DNA from: Circinella umbellata
Lineage: Eukaryota; Mucoromycota; Mucoromycetes; Mucorales; Lichtheimiaceae
DNA: 64,000 nt
NCBI GenBank assembly: GCA_025093555.1
Contig: JAIWNF010000034.1
Coordinates: 496,001 to 560,000 of the forward strand
Direction of reading: 5' to 3'
The number at the start of each line of letters is the position of its first letter. Position 1 is the stretch's first letter. Under the pieces are notes generated by a model. That model was not told where the DNA came from and did not search any database. It saw nothing but the letters and a program-made list of their open reading frames with translations. Below, in pieces: positions 49,241 to 62,592 of this stretch. The position numbers were made by a program, and so were the translations under genes.

Positions 49241-50694
49241 TTACTATACCTTGTACTGATGTACGAAAAGAGGGGGAATTAGAATAGATACAGTTTGCCA
49301 TTTTACAGGCGAGCCAAAGCTTCTAACTCCGCTACAAATTGTCGAGGGAGTTGTCAAGTCAAATTTTTGCCTACCATTAATTCAAAAGAGTGTCTGTATC
49401 TATTGATATTGAATAATGAATATTTCAATAAGATAGAAAATTGTATAAGGAAAGGCAGCACTATTACATCAATTTCAACTACTCTAATATAAAGCTATAA
49501 TTACTATAGTATCTATATTTTCCGAGAACAATGTAAAATCCTGATAGTTCTATTTTCACTCTTGATAAAAAAAATATACATTATAATTCAATGCAAAAAC
49601 AAAAGGATACCAATGATATAAATTATATCAGCATTGGTCTTTTTCATGATGTTATATATGGGTAAACCACATGCAATTATAAAAGACAGTATTTGATAGA
49701 CATGTTCCTGTTTAGCAATATCTTTCCTTTCCTAGCAGCCCTACTTATTGGACTGTTGTTGGTGCTTTGATTTATGTTACTATTGCCGTTTGTGTGAATA
49801 TTATCCTTAATGGTAAAAATCAAAAGATTCTTTTTTAGTATGACATTGCTTACATGGAGTCATTTGCAATTATTTGTGCGTACACAACTCATAACAATAT
49901 ACACAGTAGACAGAAAGACGGGAGAGTTTTCTGTACGAGGCACATGGTAATCCACTGTACCCTGGACTTTCAATATTAGCATTTATTGTTTATTACGTGA
50001 TAAGGTGGGAAAAAACTTTAGTTGAAATATCATAAATGCTTGTATAACAAAGATATAGAAAAAAAAATACATATGCATAAAGAATTTTGCTTTTTTTCGG
50101 TGCAATCACCTGGTGATCATATAAGGAAATAGGAGCACGTGAGTATCTATATTTTCTATGATAAAAACGAAAGTTTATTTTTACTCTGATATAGTAATCC
50201 GCACCTAAAAAAAATTAGTGCCCCACCTTTTGTGAAGATGCGATCTACGATCGATCGCATTCTGATTACATTTGCTGTTCTAAACTAGTATTTTTTACAG
50301 AAAATAAAATTCTGGAGTCTCCATTGACTCTGTCCCCATTTGTGGGTATTACTTCCATCTTATCCTATTTTTAAGTACATGTGCCTTCATAACTGATTTC
50401 CAACAATGAAGTGCAAGTAGTATAAATGGTGCTAACTGTTTCTACATTGCGTAAAATATAATAGCGCAACTAAAATACCAAACGAACCATATAATAATAA
50501 TTCACACGCTCTTCCTAGGTTTCTCAAACAATCAGCTTATGGATCCAGCGTAACCGTTTGACAGAATGATTATATTACACTTAAATTTGGCTTTAATCCC
50601 ATTTGGAACAACTTTCTTTTCTTACTGTAACACAAACTAGGGCAGACGTTTGATGTAGGACGAAAAGATTCGTTTCTACCAAATTATTTTCAGA

Positions 50695-50702
50695 TATATA
50701 AG
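50695..50702 (+). promoter_or_regulatory. TATA box candidate for lipase A
   Basis: TATATAAG lies 61 nt upstream of the ATG at 50763, a plausible TATA distance for a gene with a short leader. Confidence 0.4.
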
Positions 50703-50762
50703 CTTCGCGAAAAACCATTCAAGTACATTTAGTTTACTGTTCTATTAGTTATTCTTTTAATA

Positions 50763-52720
50763 ATGTTTAGTAAAAATAACAAAATAGCTGGACTATTTAT
50801 TTTAGTACTCTCTGTGTTCATTCAATTGAGTTCTGCTCTTTCTGCTTCAAGCATTGGTGATTGTCCGCCACTTCCTGCTCGTAGTGGTCCAACAGGTGTT
50901 GATGACTTACGTCCCGATGATATCAAGGTGATGGCTGCTTTGGGAGATAGGTATACTACTATATAATTATTTTTGTGTTAATTGGGTCAATACATACAAT
51001 AAGGAGTACATTCTCTATAGATCAAAAGCTTACACTATTCTTTTCATGATCAATAGTATTATGGCTGGTTTTGGTTTGGAAGGCATTAATGATGGTGACG
51101 GAGGATCAGGACTCTTGAACTTGAGCTCAATTACCGAATTTCGCGGAAAGAGTTGGGGTATTGGAGGGGATGAAGGTGCTGTTACCTTGGCAAATTTCGT
51201 AAAACATTATAATTCATCTTTGGAAGGACCTGCAGTTGGCAAGCATTTGATATTTCTTTGCAAAGGTAAAAGAAAAAAAATGAAGGAATGGAGAGAAATA
51301 ACGAATACCATATGCTTGTTTTTTGAAAGCTCATGTTTTTCTTGTGCTGCTTATTATTACTTTATAATTCACTGTTATGCCGATAACTAAATACATAAAA
51401 CAGAAAATGAGAATTGTAAATACAGTAAGTACTATAACTTAGAATGCAGTTTTCAGTTACAGAGGAGAGATGACAGTAAGTTGATGAATATGATATTAAC
51501 TTTTTTGAACGACAGAACACGCTGATATCGATATCCTGAACAGTGCCATCAGTGGTGGGATTGCAAAAACATTAAATGCCGAATTGGATTACCTTATTCC
51601 CCAAATGAAGGAACTTCCTAATGTAAACTTTGCAAATGATTGGAAGTTAATCACTATTCAGATCGGAAGTTAGTTTTGTTATCATTTTTTTTATTGTGGC
51701 ATGCTTCTTATATATTCAAAACAAAGTATAATTAAAGTATAATATCTATAATATTAATAACAGGTAATGATCAATGCTCATCGTGCTCCGATGATAATGC
51801 AGACGTTACTGCCGATGCTTATGCTGGCTATGTCGATGCTGCAATTGAGCGCATCCGTGATGAAATTCCAAAAGTCATAGTTAATATCGTTGGAACATTT
51901 AATGTATCTGGTGTTTATGAGTCAACAATGGGTATGATGTTGTTCCATGTATCCTGAAAGATTTAATTGTGGATATTTAGAAGGCTTATACATAGAAAGC
52001 CTGATGACAATTAAAACATTGTACACTGATGAAGTATAGCTAACGCTTTAATACATAGGTCAAGAATATTGTCGCCCGCTCTTTGATCAGCCAGATTGGA
52101 TCTTAAATCGAATTTTGTGTGAATGTTTCCGCGGAACTGAACAAGACCGTGCCAACATGGATACTTTGTCAGCTCAATACAGTGCTAAATTACATGAAAT
52201 TTACCAAAAATATAATGCACAACAATCGGATGATTTTGCCATTACATTTAATCCTGCCTTGAATTTAAATATTGGAGAATTGCCTCTTGAAGCTTTAAGG
52301 TAATAATTGAGCTAGAGTATTTTTTTTATATCATAGTAATATTAGTTGAAAAAAAGAGGAAACATATACTAATACTATATATTATCCCAATCCCGCAATT
52401 TTTTTCAACCTGTACTCACTACTTAACATTGTTTGTTTATTAACCCCAGCAACATTGACTGTTTTCATCCTGGAGTACGTGCCCATGAATGGATATCAAA
52501 AATTGTTTGGAACAATCTCTTCAAACCTCAGGCTGAAAAACCAACAGCGGTTCAGAACTACAATGAAAATGAAGAGGTACTTTTTTTAATACAGTACTGT
52601 ATATAGTACATAAGGGGGGGAAGTGCGTAATGTTATTGATATTCATTGAAATTTCTATTTTGGATTAAAACTACTTAGATTTATTGCCCTAATGAGAATG
52701 ATCGAATCCGTATTGATTAA
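50763..52720 (+). CDS. Secreted PLB1-like GDSL (SGNH) phospholipase/lipase, copy A (382 aa)
   Basis: Eight exons (50763-50950, 51057-51265, 51404-51424, 51516-51668, 51764-51931, 52059-52299, 52450-52576, 52679-52720) in phase, including a 21-nt micro-exon. A signal peptide (GLFILVLSVFIQLSSALS) is followed by GDCPPLPARS and LRPDDIKVMAALGDS. The catalytic Ser63 codon is split by intron 1. Block II is SWGIGGDEGAVTLANFVKHYN, the oxyanion Asn192 is in IGSND, and the Asp330/His333 dyad is in DCFHPGVRAHEW. The order and spacing match the animal-type phospholipase B1 repeat unit rather than the patatin-like fungal PLBs. Expected activity is hydrolysis of phospholipid or other acyl esters outside the cell. 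Many paired Cys suggest disulfides. Copy B lies 2.4 kb downstream. Confidence 0.93.
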
Positions 52721-55166
52721 TTGAACGCACCAAAAAAAAGGCCAAATAAACTAATATTAATATACTCTAGTAGTACTACATTCTTATTATGTATAGTTAG
52801 CTTATCTAAATACTGTGACGTGTATTTTGCTTTCAGTTTTATTAGTCAAAATGCTCTAATATAACGAGATACAATTAAATAATATATAATATAATATAAT
52901 ATAATAAAGCTAGTAGCAAGTTAATAAGTAAAATTTTATTAATCCATCGTTATTATAATAGTAGTAACTCTTCCAACTCACGATTTTCTGATGTAGACTA
53001 AGTTACCATAAGCAAATTGAAAGGACTCTCGAGATGAATATTTTAAAATGTAAAAAAAAAAAAAAAAAAAAATGAATACGAAACATTAATCCTCTAATAT
53101 AATAGCTGATTAACAAAATAAAAAATAACAAAAATACAATGCTTACTAAGGAAGTGTCAATGCTTCTTTCCTTTTAGGCACGACAGCTCAGATTAAATCT
53201 ACTCTTTATTTTTATACGGTACCTGGTGGATGGTCTCTTCTATGCATAAATACTTTTTCATAATAACACTCTTGACCTCTTTTCAATATAAGAATGCATT
53301 GCATTTGTTTATAACGCAAGGTGATCTGCTCTGTAAAAACATATTTAAGCCAAATAAAGTCAAGGGAAACACAAAAAACAAGCATCCCCCTCTCCATTCG
53401 GTCTTCTTTACAAATTTTGAGCGGCTTAACATCAAATAAGAAATGTACTGAAAACTACTAAAGGTATCAATAGATGTTCCTATGTCATTGTCACAAATTG
53501 TTATTCAATTTTTCCAGTCGTAAATCAAGGCCGAGACCATAAATGCTGTATAATTATGCTTACTCTATTTAATTGCATTATAATAAAAGTAGCATGCCTG
53601 TGATAGGATTAACTTTTGCATTACAACACTTAAAAATTTTGTAGTATGATAAAGAAGAGTGTGGAATCAGAATAGATATGAGTAACTGAAAATAAATGAG
53701 TATCAGTGTTGGAATTGTAAGTATTTTCTATCGGCCCTCCCACCGAAAGAGACGGGAACTTCTTTTGTACCGATTTACTAAAAACATAATAAAATATTTG
53801 AACAAGAAAAAAGGTTAGCGTGGAAATTGTAAATACAAGTAGTGTTTTTATTTATGCGCATATCACAGACACAAACTACTACTTTAAATATATGCATTTA
53901 TCTCATCAATAGGTGCCCAAAATGGAAAACGGTGTAACTTTTAGTGTAATGAGTACAAACGTGAGGGAATAAATGATTTTTCTGTGCTGATGACGTTAAG
54001 TTACGATTTGTAATAAACATTCCCACTTGTGTATACTTCTCATATAAAGCAGAACCTGATATACAGTTTTTTTTAATAAAAAATTTGATGGCACTGACTG
54101 CAGCTTGATAGTAGTGATAGTGAATAGTGATGTATTTATTCTTGAGAAATAATACAATATAGCGAAATCACCGATGACCTTTATTTTATTATACCTTTCC
54201 TTTTCAAGTCTACTTCGTAGAAGGCGGTATAAAATGGGATGGCTGCTACCTAGGAACGTGTAACTCATTTCTTGTGCATTGTTGAGCGCGCAGTTATAAT
54301 TATTACAATGATAACAATCGATCATGATCATCTTGTACACCCCATATGGCATCGCGGCTGTGTACAATTGTAACCTTTTTTTTTATCGAAACCTTCGTGT
54401 TATTATTTTATACTGAGAGTGTAATAGTTATACTGATGGGAAGGTAAGTACAAGGAGTCAGACATCGAAGAATAAATATTATTATAAAAAAGAATTTATC
54501 ATAATCTCTACATATGGGATTGAGCGCAATTGTACATTGATGTACTGAAACACGCGAAAAAACAGTAGTTGAGAATAAAAAGTATAGTTTGTTGTACTAT
54601 CCAGAATAGCGCTTATATAAAGGAGTAGGTTATGGTTATGGCCATAGAAAAGGAAAATACGGAATAGGTTTTTCGAATTGATAATATATGCTTAAAACGA
54701 AAGAAAGAAAAAAGTAAATAACTCTTTGGTTGTAATAAATTATTATTTGAATTGAATATATATCATTTACTGATTTTGATGATCATTTAATATAATTTGC
54801 ATATTGAAACAAAAATAGATTGATAGACACTTTTTTTTGTCTGCTATGAAGCATAGCAAGTTTTTTCTCTTTATTATTGTATATTTTCACACGTTCATAC
54901 AGTTCTCAGGAACAGGCGCGTCCTCTGTATCTCAGTGTAACCATTGCTGATTTTTGCAGAGGTTTAAAACATACAAAAAAAATTACCTCATAAGTGTTTT
55001 CAGTCAAGTAAAGTATAGTGGTACAAACACAAATCCCATATTTAGTAAAAAGTTAAAGTCATTTTTATACATATATAAAGAACGATTTTATTTCATCAGA
55101 AAGTGGAAGATAAATAACATTAATAGTAGCCGATAATATCCTTCTCTTTTCATAAAACTTTTACGT
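52721..55166. other. Spacer between tandem lipase genes
   Basis: About 2.4 kb. A run of TATAA units lies near 52886-52905, and an A19 tract around 53052-53070. A TATATAAAGG at about 54616-54625 lies some 550 nt before copy B. Open frames at 53996-54367 (-, 123 codons) and 53212-53439 have no recognisable domain. No gene is supported. Confidence 0.55.
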
Positions 55167-57224
55167 ATGATGTTTAATAATAACAAAAATATCTTTACTT
55201 TGTTTAATCTACTGATACTCTCTGTACTCATTCAATTGGGGTCTTCAGTATCAGTTTCGAATATTGGTGATTGTCCTTCAATTCCAGCCCGTAGTAACGG
55301 ACCAGCAAGTATACGTGATCTACGTCCAGACGATATAAAGGTTATTGGTGCTCTGGGGGATAGGTAAAAAACACTATTAAATATCCAAAGAAGTGTCGAG
55401 TCACTAAGTATATAGTAGTATATGTATACATTATGCTAACAAACAAGCGATATGTTTTTTTTTGAAATATTTTATCTGTGATTAATAGTATCATGGCTGG
55501 TTTTGCTTTGGAAGGAATCAATTTTGATACTGGTGGAACAGGTCTTTTGAACCTGAGTACAATTACTGAATTTCGCGGGAAGAGTTGGGGTATTGGGGGG
55601 GATGAAGGTGCTGTTACATTGGCAAATTTTGTAAAGCATTATAATTCGTCTTTGCAAGGATCTGCAGTTGGCAAACATTTTGTTTTCTTTTGTTCAGGTA
55701 TAGGTTTCTCATTAAAAAAATAAATTTTTTAAATACATGATACTTACCACCTTTCTTTGGCTTTTTTTTCTATAACATAAACATACAACAGAAGAAGATG
55801 ATGATGATTGTAAATACAGTAAGTAGATCATACTAATGGATACATTGACAACAGTAAATATATTATCCTCTAGTTAGTGAAGTACTAATAATAAATGCAA
55901 TTTCATACTATATACGTATATTTATACGAATAATTAGAGCCCAAGGTTGATATCTTAGATGGCGCTATTAGTGGCGGTATTGCTAAAACATTAGATAAAG
56001 AATTGGATTATCTTATCCCCCGAATGACACAACTTCCTAATGTAAACTTTGTAACTGATTGGAAGATGATCACCATTCAAATTGGGAGTAAGTTCTTTTT
56101 TAAAAAATTTTGATCAAGTATCTCTAAAACAGTACGATATGATAACTAATTCATATACATGTATATACAACTATAATAACAGGCAATGATCAGTGTGCAT
56201 CATGTTCTGATAACAACACCGATGTTACTGTTGATGCCTATGCCAAATATGTTGACGCTGCAATTGAACGAATCCGTAACAATATTCCTCGAGTCATTGT
56301 CAACCTCGTTGGCACATTTAATGTATCTGGCGTCTACGATTTAACAACAGGTATGCTGTTATTCCCAATAAACCAAAAACTTTTAAAATAAAAGTTTTGT
56401 TGTATATACGTAATAAATCTGGTAATGATCAACAAATTGAATCTAGATATACTAAAGCTAACTCATTGATAGGTCAAGATTATTGTCATCCATTCTTTAA
56501 CAACCCGGACTGGCTTATTAATCGAGTGGAATGTGCATGCTTCCAAGGAACCGAACAAGACCGTGCCAACATGGATGCTTTGTCTGCTCAATACAGTGCT
56601 AAATTACATGAAATTTATCAAAAGTACAATTCACAACAGTCGGATGAATTTGCCATTACATTCAATCCGGCTTTAAATTTGAATATTGGAAACCTTCCAC
56701 TGAAAGCTTTGAGGTAAAAATAAAAAGTAGAGTAGTAATAAAGCAGCTTTAAAGGGTGTATGATTTGTGGGGTAGAGCTTGGGAACAAAAAAAAAGAAAT
56801 GGTTTTTTAAATGACTAAATCATCGGATTGGCGCTTTACGTTTTAATACGTAGCAATGTTGACTGCTTCCATCCCGGAAAACTTGCGCATGAATGGGTAG
56901 CAAAGGTTTGTTATATTTATTACGTATCTACTTTTATGTAACTGGATTCTTCCACTCTACCCACCCAATTTTAAAACGTGTATTTCTTATTTATTTTTTA
57001 TTTACTTTGTAATTTTTCTAGATTGTTTGGAACAATCTTTTCAAGAGCCAAGCTGAGAAGCCTAAAGAAATATTGAATTATGATGAGAACTTGCAGGTAA
57101 TAGTATATTTCATGAAAAATATGATATATGTTAATTTTGTGTTCTAGAGACTGATAATTGTCTTTTTACTACTGTACATTAGATTTATTGTCCAACAGAA
57201 AGTGATACTATCCGAATTGACTAG
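55167..57224 (+). CDS. Secreted PLB1-like GDSL (SGNH) phospholipase/lipase, copy B (386 aa)
   Basis: Nine exons (55167-55363, 55489-55697, 55792-55818, 55938-56087, 56183-56350, 56473-56713, 56854-56905, 57022-57096, 57183-57224) in phase. It is a tandem paralogue of copy A. It has the same signal peptide, split catalytic Ser66, IGSND with Asn196, and Asp334/His337 in DCFHPG. Exons 2, 5, 6 and the last have exactly the same lengths as in A. The micro-exon is 27 nt here (EEDDDDCKY) against 21 nt in A (ENENCKY). Exon 7 of A corresponds to two exons here, because an extra intron follows HEWVAK. Two adjacent Met codons (55167 and 55170) could start it. Probably a secreted acyl hydrolase with the same or a related substrate. 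Confidence 0.93.
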
Positions 57225-57820
57225 TTCATCATCAACAACCTGCTCTATTACTGTATATATTACGTATCATCAGTTTTGTATTCTGTACAATAATCCCTTA
57301 AGTTTCCTAATTTTATATAGTATTTTAATACAATTTACGTAAAAATAAATAACATCGTATCTTATACCTATGTATATGTTTTTTAATTTATGAGGCTCTC
57401 TCGCCAAGCTTTTTTTTCTTGTCCTACTTTTGCTATACTTAGAGATTATGTAAACATGATCGATCGATTCCCACACACAAAATATGCATTAAACGTTTTT
57501 TTGTAGGAGGGTATTGATAATTTATGTCTTACAAAAAAAAAAAAACTTCAGATAGTAATCCAACTCATTTCAAATAGTTAATTCTTGGGTGATAAAAGTA
57601 ATATCTATTATTATATATTTCTGATTTTTTTTAGAAGAAAAGAGGGATAGAGAGAGAAAGAGTGATAGAAACCCTTGATTGATATATTATTTAAAATGCC
57701 AAAAAAAATGAAAAAATGAAATCAACTATTAAACAAACTCTTTTTTAAAAAAGATTAAACTAAGAAAAAAAAATACACAGAAGAATCAAAATGAACCCTC
57801 ACAAAACTATATGATTTTTT
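57225..57820. other. Short intergenic region between convergent genes
   Basis: About 0.6 kb between the lipase B and NOT4 3' ends. It holds A/T homopolymers and a GA-rich patch near 57635-57665, and no supported gene. Confidence 0.7.
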
Positions 57821-58487
57821 TTACATTCCATCAAATCTTCCACCTCCATTGTTATTAGTATTAGTATTAGGGAATAAACCTGGAGGGAAATTACCACCAG
57901 GAACACTTCCATTTCTGGCTCTATAACCCATTTCCATTTCCATTTGCATTTGAAGTGGAATAGGTTGTTGTTGTTGTTGTTGCTGAGGTGGTGGTTGCAT
58001 AGGCATCATTCCAGGTGGCGGTTGGTCTTGCATATGGTGGAATTGATGATGATGGTGGGGGTGGTGAGGTGGAGGTGGCATTCCACCCATAAAACCCGAC
58101 ATGAATGGAGGTGGAGGGGGTGGCGGAGGTTGATGATGATGGAATGGCATGGGTGGCGGAGGATGTTGATGCTGCTCTGTAAACATGTCATATGGTTTGG
58201 GTGGAATTTCCCTTGCAAAAATATCTTCAGGTGGTGAACGCATTGCTTGATTTAACAACATTGTCTCTCCTTGTTGCTGCTGATGTTGTTGCTGTTGTTG
58301 TGGAGGTTGTTGTTGTCCACCAAGAATTTGTAAAATTGTATTTTGCGACTCAGTCATATCTGGTGTTTTCTTTTCACCACTCATACGCATAGACATGATG
58401 GCTGGATCTTGAAATGGAAGTGATGCTAGATATTACATATAACAGTATTAGTAAGAAGAAATAAACATAATACATTCTCTCTCTCTG

Positions 58488-58520
<33 letters not shown>

Positions 58521-61500
58521 TCCATACTCTTCTTTTTTATAATATCTATGTATATATACAATTACCTTTTCTAGGTACTTCTTCCAAGGGGACATTCTGA
58601 TGCATGAGTGGTGGATTACCAGGTCCAGTAGAGGCGGCAGCTTTTCGAAGAAACTCTCCAAAAAAATTTTGTGCGTCTTGTTTCACATCATGTGTTCCTA
58701 CACCTTGCTGTTCCTCCCGAATTCGTTGGTGTTCATGTTCTGGATAAGCATCAGGTTTATGATGAGGTACTCCATTACTTGAAATAAAAACCTTCTCTTC
58801 ATTACGTTGAGGTGACATAGTACTATTAAAGTGGGCATGCTCTCTTGAAGGTGATGAAAATTCACCATTGTAACTGACTTGATTAAAGTCGAATCTTGGA
58901 TGAACATGCTCAGAGGGTCTTCGTTGAATTAAGAATTCAGGTTCATCATGACTCGGTGTATGAGGTTTGTTATTAGGAGGAGGAATCATACCACCTTCTT
59001 CAACACTTCCGGGACCAGGAGCAGGCCGCATAGGGCCAAAACTAATATTCACATTAGGTAGCAATGCACGTAAATTATCTTGCATGGTTCGTAGAGAGTC
59101 ATTGTTATTTTGGTGATGATTATGTTGCAGTTGTTGCTGTAAATTCATATCATGGAGGCCCTGTTCAAGATTCCCCATGTCAGAATTATCAACCATAGGA
59201 GCCGGTGGAGGATTCAATCCAGGTGGCATGTTCATAAATTCAGGACGGTGCATCATACCAGGTGGTGGAGGGGGTGGACCAAACATGCCTGGTGGAGGAG
59301 GAGGTCCTTGTGGTGGTGGAGGAGGTGGTGGGGTTCCACCACCTCCATGGAAATCAGGTGAGACACCGAACATCGGAGGAGGGCGAGGAGGAAAGCCAGG
59401 GAAAAGACCAGATGCTTCCAACATTTGTTGGGAATGCTGTAAACGTCTTGCTGCTGCAGGATCTTGACCATTAAATGGATCAAAATGATGGGATCGCCAT
59501 TCAGGTGGGCCATGAATACCAGGTGGTGGTCCGTGCGCACGTTGTTGGTGTGGAGGTGGTTGTTGCTGACCTTGATTCTGTTGGTGTTGGTCAAATGGTA
59601 ATCCAAGATCTTGGAATAATGTCGAGGGTGGATGCTGTTGTTGCTGTTGACGTATAATAGGTCGACGATCAAATTCATCCACAGGTCGTTCAGGAGAATT
59701 TTGTACCAATTCTTGGTTGATGAGAGCCGAGAATTGTTCCATAGCAAGCAAAGGTGACGTGAATCCATGATTATGATGATGATGTTCATCTTCCTGTATT
59801 TTTTCTGATCGTTCGAATTCATCCAAAGCATTTAGTCGTTGTTGCTGATGGAATTCTTCATCTTGCGCAGCCGCCATGGCATCATATTCTGAATCAAGAT
59901 CACCCTTTAAGCTAGAGAGGCCACCTTCCATGTCAAAAGCATCTTCACTAGTTCTATCATCATTATCCAACATAACACTCCCAAGGATATAATTCGCAAA
60001 AGAAGGTTGGTCAACAGTGTCAGGTGAAGATTTATACTGATCTAATGCGGCAGTTTTATCTTCAACTGGAATGACAGCATCAGCAGATGAATCACGTCGC
60101 TTATTGCCTTCATCTTCATCCTCTGGTCTTCCTGATGGTATTCGTATATCTTCATAATGATTCACTTGTTGTTGTACATCCTCCTCTCCCTCTGATACAG
60201 CTGTAACATCTTCCTCGTTCGCTTCAGTACTAACTGGTCGCTTCGATTCTGCTGCTTGGGGTTTTTGTTCAACACGTGTTTCGACTTGATGCTCTTCTGT
60301 AATCATATTCTCCACAATAGGAGAAGTCTTTTCCTTTTCCTTAATAGTTGTTTCAGGTTGAATAGATGGTGCTGCTGTAGCAGCTGCAGGTAACTCTTCA
60401 TGTTCTGATTGTTGTGTAGGTTCTGAAATGGGCTTGACACCTTGTGCTGGTATCTGAATAGGTTTCCATGGTGACTCTTGCTGTCTAATCTGTGCAGATA
60501 GAGCACTTTCAGCTGGACGGGAAGAAACTGTTGTTGTCTCTTTTTGTTGTTGCTTCTTGGTTGCTTTTCCACTCGTTGAACGTAAACCTTCCTCGAAATC
60601 TTCCAATCGAATCATTTTGGATTTCAACTTCTTTTCCTTCTTTCGTGGAATTGATGGGGAATGTTTTGGTTTTTGAGCGGCTGTCAATGCGTCCGACAAT
60701 GAGGGACCAAAATTAATAGGCGTTGCTGCACTTTCATGACTCGATGATAAATTATTCGTCCCCTTACCCCACGATGCAGTTGCTGGAAGGGCAGGTTTGT
60801 TTTCAATTGCAATAGGTTTACTGACCTTTTCCAATACATTTTTACCCTTTGTTTGCTGTTGTTGATGTATTTCAGATACAGATCCGGAAGTAGAAGGTTT
60901 GGGCTGCTGTATATCCCTCGATTCTTGTCGCTGTGATGGAGGTGATGGCAATGATTGCGGTTGTTGCTCCCGCTCCCGTTCCCGTTCCCGTTGTTGTTGT
61001 TTCTGTTTCTTTGGCACAACTGGCTCAAACTTGGGTTCGGGCTCGATCTTAGGTTGAATTTCGGGTTCAGGTTCAGGCTCAGGTTCGGGAGTTCTAACAA
61101 CGGGCTCTGGAACGGCAGTTAGAGGAGGTGGTGGTGGTGGAACGACTTTTGGTATAGGTGCCCACGCGCTTTTGCGTGGAGGTTCCGCTGGTAACGCATC
61201 ATTTGACGTGGAGGGTCGTGCTAATGGCTTTGTAGGGACTTGCGTTGTTTGTGTTGCAGTGGCGGGAGGTGGTGCAGTAGAAGCAGATGTGGACGAGCCT
61301 GCAGCTGTATTTGCAGTGGTAGTTGATGTCGAACATGTTGGTGTCAGTCGTTTATTTGGATACATTTGATTTCCTGATCCACTAGGGTGTTTACTAATAA
61401 TAATAAAAAAGACGGTAAATATTACTGCGCACATACACACGCGAAAATACACATATAATCTCTTTATGAATATAAAGCTTACCCAATATTTAAATTATCC

Positions 61501-62592
61501 TTGGTGTAACTATCAACATCCTCTCCAGGCTCATGCAAATACATACAATTTGGATTCGGACATGACATATGTCGTAAATAATAAGTACAGTATTTCGTAG
61601 TACCGTACGATGCTCTTGTCAATGATAAAAATAAAAATAAATGTATAAGTTTTTACAATTCACTCATCCAACACGAAAACTTCTTTGACTGATTACATTA
61701 TTTTCTTCATTTGTTATTATTGTTAATATTTATACATACCTCAAAGAACGACCTTCACAAGTAGAGCCATTAATACCTTCAATTGCATCGGCAGCATCTT
61801 CTTTACGACAATATGTAACATAAATTCCTACAGACGATTGATTACCAGATTGCTGGGTAGTAGATCGTTTAGAAACGACAAGTTTGGCGATTTTCCCATA
61901 CTTTTTAAAGAATTCATGCTAAATTAAAAATAAACAGATTAGTTATATGATATAACATATAAAGATATTAATCAAAATAAAGAAAGAAAGGGTTGATTCA
62001 AAAGATAAAATAGTAATTAACAAATAATAATAAAAAGGAGAAGGAAAATGAGCGTTTCTTTTGTTTTTTTCGTAGAAAAAATAGCAACAAATAATAACTC
62101 GAATCATAGAAAAAAATGAATTCGTCATACACATACCTCCATACTAGCATATTTTGAGCTCAGGCCAAGTACATAGACAAGATTCTTTTGCACAACTCTG
62201 ACATTGGATAAATGACGACGACTGGAGTCCTTCATATCTTTATGTTGTCGTTCCTTTTCCTTTTTTTCCTTTTTAAGTCGAACAATCTCATCAGCACTAA
62301 CAGGAATAAACTGAACAATTTGATCACTATATTGACGTCTACAGGCAGGGCAACGTCCATTCAGATTGGATTTAATATGATGCCAACAAAACCGACAAAT
62401 CTATTTTTTTATATAAACATTGTAAACTTCATTTAGTGCTGCAGATACCAGTTTATTTGTATAAAATTAAAATTGCCACTATTATTGAAATTATACCTGA
62501 TAACCACAAGGGCAGGGACGAAAATTGCGATCAGCAATGTCGAACTCCTCCATACAAAGAGGACAATCCAAATCTTCGTCGTCCGAAACCAT
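57821..62592 (-). CDS. NOT4: NOT4/CNOT4 RING E3 ubiquitin ligase of the CCR4-NOT complex (1367 aa)
   Basis: Six exons (62592-62497, 62400-62137, 61918-61740, 61614-61483, 61393-58566, 58425-57821) in phase. Residues about 10-52 are the C4C4 RING (CPLCMEEFD...CPCGYQICRFCWHHIK...CPACR). The basic helix KKEKKEKERQHKDMKDSSRRHLSNVRVVQKNLVYVLGLS leads into an RRM (about 107-185, HEFFKKYGKIAKLVV...GIYVTY). A CCCH finger follows (KYCTYYLRHMSCPNPNCMYLH, about 187-206). The remaining about 1150 residues are disordered, rich in Pro, Gln, Glu and His, with EP and poly-Pro repeats. Known biology: Not4 ubiquitylates stalled-ribosome and other targets and links mRNA decay to protein quality control. The C-terminal part is about twice the length usual for fungi. 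It contains short amphipathic blocks (AMEQFSALINQELVQ; AQNFFGEFLRKAAAS) that may dock to NOT1. Confidence 0.96.
58476..58520. repeat. Compound (CT)n(CA)n microsatellite in the last NOT4 intron
   Basis: A CT run (58476-58500, one interruption) passes directly into ten CA units (58501-58520). It lies in the intron between 58566 and 58425, on the template side, so the transcript carries TG/AG repeats there. Confidence 0.9.

Larger units (their letters stand above)
48840..50762. other. Divergent intergenic region, eL15 and lipase A promoters
   Basis: About 1.9 kb between two divergent starts. It contains CCAT/ATCC-rich low-complexity DNA (about 49150-49240) and a TATATAAG at 50695-50702, about 60 nt before the lipase start. 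A 65-codon frame at 49295-49492 is unsupported. No gene is seen. Confidence 0.6.

Noticed and set aside
49684..49815. Hydrophobic patch around 49.7-49.8 kb (TVVGALIYVTIAVCVNIILNG in one frame)
   Set aside because: A short membrane-like stretch without start, splice partner or homology that I can name.
53996..54367. 123-codon frame (-) between the lipase genes
   Set aside because: No family, no signal peptide and AT-driven composition. It could be a relic but cannot be supported.
59177..59467. Gly-rich 96-codon plus-strand frame within NOT4
   Set aside because: It is the antisense of the poly-Pro stretch in NOT4.
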